Shown here: positions 32,288 to 36,834 of the stretch, piece by piece
How the letters are laid out: each line of letters begins with the position of its first letter
How positions within the stretch are numbered: the first letter of the stretch is position 1
Origin: an uncultured Propionibacteriaceae bacterium
GTDB taxonomy: Bacteria > Actinomycetota > Actinomycetes > Propionibacteriales > Propionibacteriaceae
NCBI GenBank assembly: GCA_938012815.1
Contig: CALLVV010000061.1
Coordinates: 1-36,834 of the forward strand
Reading direction: 5' to 3'
Length of the DNA: 36,834 nt
The notes under the pieces: generated by a model
Told to the model about the DNA's origin: nothing
The model's input: only the letters and a program-made list of their open reading frames with translations
The model's database searches: none
Translations under genes and position numbers: made by a program

Positions 32288-32683
32288 TCATTCCCGAGGA
32301 ATCATGAGCCGGGATGTCAGGCGACCGACGGCGGTGAGCCGCCCCTTCTCGTCACGTATCTCCACCGTGTGAACGGTGGTCCCGTTTCCCAGATGGGCAG
32401 GAACCGCCCTGCCCATGACCCTGCCCGATGTGACGGGGCGCAGATGGGTGATGTTGAGGTCGACTCCCACCGCGATCCGCTCCGGTTGGGCGTGCAGCCA
32501 GGCCGCGGAAGAGGCCAGACCCTCCACCAGGGCCGCGGTTGCTCCCCCATGCAGCAGTCCGGCGGGCTGGGTGTTTCCTGTCACCGGCATGGAACCGACC
32601 ACTTCCGCTGCGCTGGCCCGGGTGATCTCGATACCCAGTTTCTCATGCAGCGACGAGAGAGGTAGCGCAGTGGCGTCGATCAT
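32288..32683 (-). CDS. Hotdog-fold (PaaI/YdiI-like) acyl-CoA thioesterase
   Basis: This 131-residue protein has the hotdog thioesterase signature QPAGLLHGGATAALVEGLASSAA, with H45-G-G47 and the likely catalytic E54, and a later strand VDLNITHLRPVTSGRVMGRA. Such enzymes hydrolyse aromatic or other acyl-CoA thioesters, and some act in menaquinone synthesis as DHNA-CoA hydrolases; the substrate here cannot be told from sequence. Its TGA touches the TGA of the ANTAR gene (32285-32290 reads TGATCA). Its start is 32 bp from that of polA on the other strand, so their promoters must overlap. Confidence 0.9.
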   Translation of the reverse strand: MIDATALPLSSLHEKLGIEITRASAAEVVGSMPVTGNTQPAGLLHGGATAALVEGLASSAAWLHAQPERIAVGVDLNITHLRPVTSGRVMGRAVPAHLGNGTTVHTVEIRDEKGRLTAVGRLTSRLMIPRE

Positions 32684-32702
32684 GATTGCCAGTCTCGCAC
32701 AG

Positions 32703-32708
32703 TAGATT
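32703..32708 (+). promoter_or_regulatory. Probable -10 element for a leaderless polA transcript
   Basis: TAGATT (TANNNT type) ends 7 bp before the polA GTG at 32716, and there is no ribosome site. On the minus strand TACTGT (plus 32699-32704) overlaps it and could be the -10 of the thioesterase gene. Confidence 0.5.
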
Positions 32709-32715
32709 TGGTGGC

Positions 32716-35385
32716 GTGAATCGCCTGCTCCTCATCGACGGACACTCCATGGCCTACCGGGCCTTCTTCGCGCTACCGGTCGAGAACTTCCAGACCTCGA
32801 CGGGACAGCACACGAATGCAGTGCACGGTTTCATCTCCATGCTCATCGGGTTGCTGACCGCCGAGAAACCGAGCCACGTGGCCGTCGCCTTCGACGTGGG
32901 TCGGGAATCCTTCCGCAACGAGACCTACCCGGAATACAAGGCCACCCGGAGTGCGTCGCCGCAGGAGTTCAGGGGGCAGGTGGAGCTGATCAAGGAGGTC
33001 CTCGACGGGCTGCGGATATCGCACGTCGAACTGCCCGGCTACGAGGCCGACGACATCATCGCAACCATGGCCACCCAGGCGGAGGCCGCGGGCTACGAGG
33101 TGCTGATCTCAACGGGTGACCGCGATGCCCTGCAGCTGGTGACCGACCACACCACGGTGCTGTACCCGCGCAAGGGGGTGAGCGACCTGATGCGGATGAC
33201 ACCCGCCGCGGTGGAGGAAAAATACCTCGTACCGCCGCGGCGCTACCCGGAGTTGGCGGCGCTGGTGGGGGAGACCAGCGACAACCTGCCCGGGGTTCCC
33301 GGGGTCGGCCCCAAGACCGCGGCCAAGTGGATCAACACCTACGATGGCCTGGCGAACATCATCGAACGCGCCGAGCAGGTTCCTGGCAAGGCGGGCCAGT
33401 CGCTGCGGGACCATCTCGACGAGGTGCGGCGCAACCGGTGCCTGAACCGGCTGCTGCGGGACTTGGAACTGCCCGTGGGATTCGAACAGACTGAACGCCG
33501 CGATTGGGATCAGGAAGCCGTCACACAGTTGTTCGCCGCCCTTGAGTTCCGTTCCCTGAGGGAACGGCTTTCTCAGCTGTACGGGAACAACGGGGATGAG
33601 CAGAACAAGACCCGGGAGGCGTTCACCGTCACCGGAAGGGCCTTGGAACCCGGTGAGGTGGCGGCTTGGCTGGAGGAGAACGCCGCGGGGGAGGTGGCTC
33701 TCTCATTCGTCGGCGTCTGGGGGGCCGGAACGGGTGATCTGCGGGGCCTCGGCCTGGCGGCCGCCGAGGGGCCGGAGGCGTTCGTCGATCCCGGAAAACT
33801 GACCCCCGCCGACGACGAAGCGGTGGCGAGTTGGCTAGCCGACGTGGAACGCCCCAAGGTGGTCCACGACGCAAAGGGCCCGCTGCTGGCGATATGGGCC
33901 AGAGGCTGGGAGCTGGGTGGGGTGGTCCTGGACGTGGCCCTGGCGGCCTATCTGCTGCGGCCTGACGTCAGGGGGCAGGAACTGGCCTCCTTGGTACAGC
34001 GGTACCTGCACCGCGAGTTGGTGGCGGAGGTGGCCGCCGAGGCCCAGGAATCCCTGTTCGAGGTGGACGAGGGGGCCACGGCCGGGGCGGCCATGCTGAA
34101 TGCCCGGGCGATTGCGGAACTGGCCCGGGTGCTGCGGCCTGAACTCGAGTCCCAACCCGCGGCGGAGCTCCTGAGGGATGTGGAACTGCCGCTGCAACGG
34201 ACCCTGGCGAACTGCGAGCGCGTTGGTATCGCCGTGGACCGGGATGTCCTGAACGGGTTGCGGGCCGAGTTCGACTCCGCCGTTGTGGCCGCCCAGAAGG
34301 CGGCGTGGGACGTGCTGGGGCACGAGGTGAACCTCGGCTCTCCGAAGCAGCTACAGGCCGTGCTGTTCGAGGAACTCGACATGCCGAAGACCCGACGCAC
34401 GAAGTCCGGGTACACCACCGACGCAGAGGCCCTCGAGGGGCTCTTCGAACGCACCGGGCACCCGTTCCTGGAGCATCTCCTGGCGCACCGGGATCGCATC
34501 AGGCTGAGGCAGACCGTCGACGGATTGCTGGCAGCCATCCAGCCCGATGGCCGCATCCACACCACCTACGTGCAGACCATCGCTGCGACGGGAAGGTTGT
34601 CCTCCACCGACCCGAATCTGCAGAACATTCCCATCCGCACCGAACTGGGGCGGCGGATCCGCAGCGCCTTCGTGGCCGGCGATGGGTTCGAGGCGCTGAT
34701 GAGCGCCGACTACTCGCAGATCGAGATGCGCCTCATGGCGCACGTCTCGGGCGATGGGGGGCTGATCGCCGCATTCAGGTCCGGCAGGGATTTCCACGCG
34801 GAGATGGCGGCCATCGTCTTCGGGGTCGACCCGGAAGAGGTTACGGGGCAGATGCGGGCTCGGGTCAAGGCCATGAACTACGGGCTCGCCTATGGGCTCG
34901 GAGCCTACGGGTTGAGCACCCGACTCGGGATTTCCGTCGCCGAGGCGAGGGAACTGATGGAGGTTTACAACTCGCGGGTCGGCGGGGTGCAGCAGTACCT
35001 GGCGGAGGTGGTGGCCGAGGCCCGGAGGGCGGGCTACACATCGACCCTGCTGGGAAGACGACGCTACCTACCGGATCTGAGCTCCAGTAACCGGCAGCGG
35101 CGCGAGATGGCGGAGAGAGCGGCGCTGAACTCCCCGATCCAGGGTTCCGCGGCCGACATCATCAAGCTGGCGATGCTCGAGGTTGAACGCGGGTTGATTG
35201 CGGCGGGGTTGCGCAGCCGCATGCTGCTCCAGGTACATGACGAACTCGTCCTGGAAGTTTTCCCGGGTGAACGAGAAGCGGTGGAGGAGTTGGTGCGGAA
35301 GGAAATGGGCACCGCCATGGAACTGGCGGTGCCCCTGGAGGTTTCGGTCGGGGTCGGCGACTCGTGGTTCACAGCGGCTCATTGA
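32716..35385 (+). CDS. polA: DNA polymerase I
   Basis: This 889-residue protein has an N-terminal 5'-3' exonuclease (D8 in LLIDGHSMAYRAF, GYEADDIIAT, GETSDNLPGVPGVGPKTA), a central 3'-5' exonuclease-like domain (about 305-480) and a family A polymerase domain. Motif A is SADYSQIEMRL (D665), motif B is RVKAMNYGLAYG and motif C is VHDELVLEV (D842, E843). The central domain lacks the DxE metal ligands of E. coli, so proofreading is probably absent, as in other actinobacterial enzymes. Motif B has Tyr722 where E. coli has Phe762. GTG 32716 is chosen from NRLLLIDGHS; an in-frame start 30 bp upstream would add unrelated residues. Confidence 0.97.
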   Translation: MNRLLLIDGHSMAYRAFFALPVENFQTSTGQHTNAVHGFISMLIGLLTAEKPSHVAVAFDVGRESFRNETYPEYKATRSASPQEFRGQVELIKEVLDGLRISHVELPGYEADDIIATMATQAEAAGYEVLISTGDRDALQLVTDHTTVLYPRKGVSDLMRMTPAAVEEKYLVPPRRYPELAALVGETSDNLPGVPGVGPKTAAKWINTYDGLANIIERAEQVPGKAGQSLRDHLDEVRRNRCLNRLLRDLELPVGFEQTERRDWDQEAVTQLFAALEFRSLRERLSQLYGNNGDEQNKTREAFTVTGRALEPGEVAAWLEENAAGEVALSFVGVWGAGTGDLRGLGLAAAEGPEAFVDPGKLTPADDEAVASWLADVERPKVVHDAKGPLLAIWARGWELGGVVLDVALAAYLLRPDVRGQELASLVQRYLHRELVAEVAAEAQESLFEVDEGATAGAAMLNARAIAELARVLRPELESQPAAELLRDVELPLQRTLANCERVGIAVDRDVLNGLRAEFDSAVVAAQKAAWDVLGHEVNLGSPKQLQAVLFEELDMPKTRRTKSGYTTDAEALEGLFERTGHPFLEHLLAHRDRIRLRQTVDGLLAAIQPDGRIHTTYVQTIAATGRLSSTDPNLQNIPIRTELGRRIRSAFVAGDGFEALMSADYSQIEMRLMAHVSGDGGLIAAFRSGRDFHAEMAAIVFGVDPEEVTGQMRARVKAMNYGLAYGLGAYGLSTRLGISVAEARELMEVYNSRVGGVQQYLAEVVAEARRAGYTSTLLGRRRYLPDLSSSNRQRREMAERAALNSPIQGSAADIIKLAMLEVERGLIAAGLRSRMLLQVHDELVLEVFPGEREAVEELVRKEMGTAMELAVPLEVSVGVGDSWFTAAH

Positions 35386-35403
35386 GCCGCCGACCCTTCG
35401 GGA

Positions 35404-36114
35404 TCAAGCTGCGTGGGTCACCGGCTTGAACTTGATGAAGGCGCGGGAATCCCACTCGTTGGTGCTCTTGTTGTGGTCCCAGCAGATGACGATGGCGAGC
35501 CCGGGGTCTCCTTCGTGGCGTTCGAGGACGTCCGAATCCGGGTTGTACTCGGAGACTGCGAGCTTCTGGGATTCGGTGTACTGGTAGCAGGCGACGCGAC
35601 CGTCTTCTCCATAGAGCTTCAGAATGGAGCCTTCCGCGAGCAGACCACCATTGTCGCCGTAGAGCTTGTTCCCCACGGCGTCACCGGTCTGGTAGGTGTG
35701 GATGGTCAACACCACCTGGCCGGCGTTGGAAGCGGCCTTCGGGCCTTCGTTCCACCACAGGGCGGTCCGGGGCTCGCCCTTCGGCGGGGCGGCTACGGCT
35801 CCGTCCTCCTCACGGCCTCCGGAGATCACCTTGTCCTCAACGCCTATGCTCTCGATCGAGTAGCGGACCGGGATGAAACCAGCGGCGTCGGGTGTGACGC
35901 AGGCCCCTGGGCTGGCTGGGGGAGAGGAGGCATCGGGGGAAGTGACAACCGTGCCGTCGGCGGTTCCGCTGGCCGACGCCGTGGCGCCGGCCTGGGAGTT
36001 GTCGCTCTTGGGTTGGAGGACCCACATGAGAGTCAGGGCTACGGCCAGGAGGACGGCGACTGCGGCTATGCCGATCTGCACCTTCCGGTTCTTGAGAGCT
36101 TCGACGAGATTCAC
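35404..36114 (-). CDS. Sortase (class F-like) transpeptidase
   Basis: This 236-residue protein has a basic N-terminus, one membrane anchor (about residues 12-34), a Ser/Ala/Thr/Pro-rich linker (about 38-70) and a sortase domain. The catalytic residues are H139 (VVLTIHTYQ), C211 (IVICWDHN) and R224 (WDSRAFIKF). Size, the N-terminal anchor and the linker resemble the actinobacterial class E/F housekeeping sortases; class F is my best guess. No LPxTG-type substrate gene lies in the window. It starts at GTG 36114 with no ribosome site but a -10-like sequence 7 bp upstream. It converges on polA with 18 bp between stops. Confidence 0.9.
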   Translation of the reverse strand: MNLVEALKNRKVQIGIAAVAVLLAVALTLMWVLQPKSDNSQAGATASASGTADGTVVTSPDASSPPASPGACVTPDAAGFIPVRYSIESIGVEDKVISGGREEDGAVAAPPKGEPRTALWWNEGPKAASNAGQVVLTIHTYQTGDAVGNKLYGDNGGLLAEGSILKLYGEDGRVACYQYTESQKLAVSEYNPDSDVLERHEGDPGLAIVICWDHNKSTNEWDSRAFIKFKPVTHAA

Positions 36115-36121
36115 GGGGAAC

Positions 36122-36127
36122 AGATTA
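36122..36127 (-). promoter_or_regulatory. Probable -10 element for a leaderless sortase transcript
   Basis: Read on the minus strand this region gives TAATCT, which fits TANNNT, followed by 7 bases and the GTG start at 36114. The bases between are GTTCCCC, so there is no ribosome site. Confidence 0.45.
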
Positions 36128-36200
36128 ATCCCTGCCCCACCCGTGGCAAACAGGCCTACCGCATTTTGTCTACCTCAGCATCGTCCGGGCTGGATTGATC

Positions 36201-36229
36201 TTGACCGCTTCCTGGGGTAACGATAGAGT
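36201..36229 (+). promoter_or_regulatory. Candidate rpsA promoter
   Basis: TTGACC (36201-36206) and TAGAGT (36224-36229) are 17 bp apart, a strong match to the primary-sigma consensus. Transcription would begin near 36236, giving a leader of about 122 nt before the rpsA ATG. Confidence 0.7.
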
Positions 36230-36281
36230 TGAACGGCGCTGTGGCCTGCCTGCCCCCGGACCGAGTGGGGTTGGCGCGTCC

Positions 36282-36318
36282 GTCCTCCCGAGTCCCATCC
36301 CGACCCGGGATGAAGGAC
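36282..36318 (+). promoter_or_regulatory. Hairpin in the rpsA leader
   Basis: CATCCC (36296-36301) pairs with GGGATG (36307-36312) around GACCC, and GTCC (36282-36285) can pair with GGAC (36315-36318). The element lies in the middle of the predicted rpsA leader. No ribosome site is seen before the ATG. Ribosomal protein S1 represses its own translation in E. coli, so control through this leader is possible but not shown. Confidence 0.45.
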
Positions 36319-36357
36319 AGGGCACAGGGCGAAACCTTATTGTGAAAGCCCTACTAC

Positions 36358-36834
36358 ATGTCCTCCTCCTCCACTGAGGCCTCGACCGTGGCGGTCGATG
36401 ATTTCGGTTCCCCGGAAGCCTTCATGGCGGCCGTCGACGCCACCATCAAGTACTTCAACGACGGCGACATCGTCTCTGGGACCGTTGTCAAGGTCGACCG
36501 GGACGAAGTCCTCCTCGACATCGGTTACAAGACCGAAGGCGTCATCCCATCCAAGGAACTCTCCATCAAGCACGACGTCGATCCCTTCGACGTGGTCCGG
36601 GTCGGCGACGAGATCGAGGCCCTGGTTCAGCAGAAGGAAGACAAGGAGGGCCGCCTGATCCTGTCCAAGAAGCGTGCCCAGTATGAGCGCGCCTGGGGCA
36701 CGATCGAAAAGATCAAGGAAGAGGACGGCGTCGTCTCCGGTTCCGTCATCGAGGTGGTCAAGGGTGGTTTGATCGTCGACATCGGCCTGCGCGGGTTCCT
36801 GCCCGCCTCGCTGGGCGAGATGCGTCGCGTCCGC
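36358..36834 (+). CDS. rpsA: 30S ribosomal protein S1, N-terminal part (3' end outside window)
   Basis: The frame is open from ATG 36358 to the end of the window, giving 159 residues. After a Ser/Thr-rich start come two S1 RNA-binding domains: the first around GDIVSGTVVKVDRDEVLLDIGYKTEGVIP, the second starting GVVSGSVIEVVKGGLIVDIG with GFLPASLGEMRRVR at the edge. S1 binds mRNA on the 30S subunit and helps initiation. Position directly after polA and the sortase gene matches other actinobacteria, where polA and rpsA are close. No Shine-Dalgarno sequence precedes the ATG; the bases just before it are GCCCTACTAC. Confidence 0.96.
   Translation, partial: MSSSSTEASTVAVDDFGSPEAFMAAVDATIKYFNDGDIVSGTVVKVDRDEVLLDIGYKTEGVIPSKELSIKHDVDPFDVVRVGDEIEALVQQKEDKEGRLILSKKRAQYERAWGTIEKIKEEDGVVSGSVIEVVKGGLIVDIGLRGFLPASLGEMRRVR

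Noticed and set aside
1..36834. Defence, toxin-antitoxin, secondary metabolite, phage or CRISPR systems
   Set aside because: No such genes, direct-repeat arrays, integrase or transposase motifs were found. All recognised genes are housekeeping or conserved actinobacterial families.

Overview
The window is a high-GC actinobacterial chromosome segment. Most of it is the division and cell wall (dcw) gene cluster with its usual actinobacterial flanks. Gene content and protein style (PPA1309 family, UPF0182, MurE of DNPR type, SepF, DivIVA/Wag31-like, class F-like sortase, PdtaR-like regulator) suggest Propionibacteriales, probably Propionibacteriaceae. The genus cannot be fixed from sequence reading alone. 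No insertion sequences, prophage genes, CRISPR arrays or obvious foreign islands were seen.

Layout. (1) 1-3200, plus: the 3' end of a PPA1309-family gene and a large UPF0182 membrane protein. (2) 3190-10645, minus: a probable operon of moxR, a DUF58 gene and a TgpA-like transglutaminase, then a DUF3040 protein and a pair of M16 peptidase-like genes, one with the zinc motif and one without. (3) 10646-10831: an intergenic region shared by moxR and mraZ, carrying six GTGG boxes at about 10-bp spacing. (4) 10832-24738, plus: mraZ, rsmH, ftsL-like, ftsI, murE, murF, mraY, murD, ftsW, murG, murC, ftsQ. Most neighbours overlap by 4 bp. This set makes lipid II, flips and polymerises it at the septum, and builds the divisome core. 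(5) 24739-28035: ftsZ, sepF, yggT and divIVA, with palindromes and probable promoters before ftsZ and divIVA. The FtsZ C-terminal peptide and SepF core are canonical. (6) 28113-29943: a DksA/TraR-like zinc-finger protein, lspA (apparently starting at CTG) and an RluD-family pseudouridine synthase. (7) 29966-35385: pyruvate kinase with a clear terminator, tRNA-Leu(CAA) on the minus strand, a PdtaR-like ANTAR regulator, a hotdog thioesterase (minus) and DNA polymerase I. (8) 35404-36834: a sortase-like gene (minus) and the 5' part of rpsA with a promoter and structured leader.

Nothing here is a wholly new multi-gene system. The most interesting signals are regulatory: the MraZ box array, a large hairpin between mraZ and rsmH with a CUUCCCC-type loop, palindromes before ftsZ and traR, a hairpin at the predicted 5' end of the divIVA mRNA, apparently leaderless starts at pyk, polA and the sortase gene, and the CTG start of lspA. 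At protein level the M16 pair shows complementary loss of active-site motifs.
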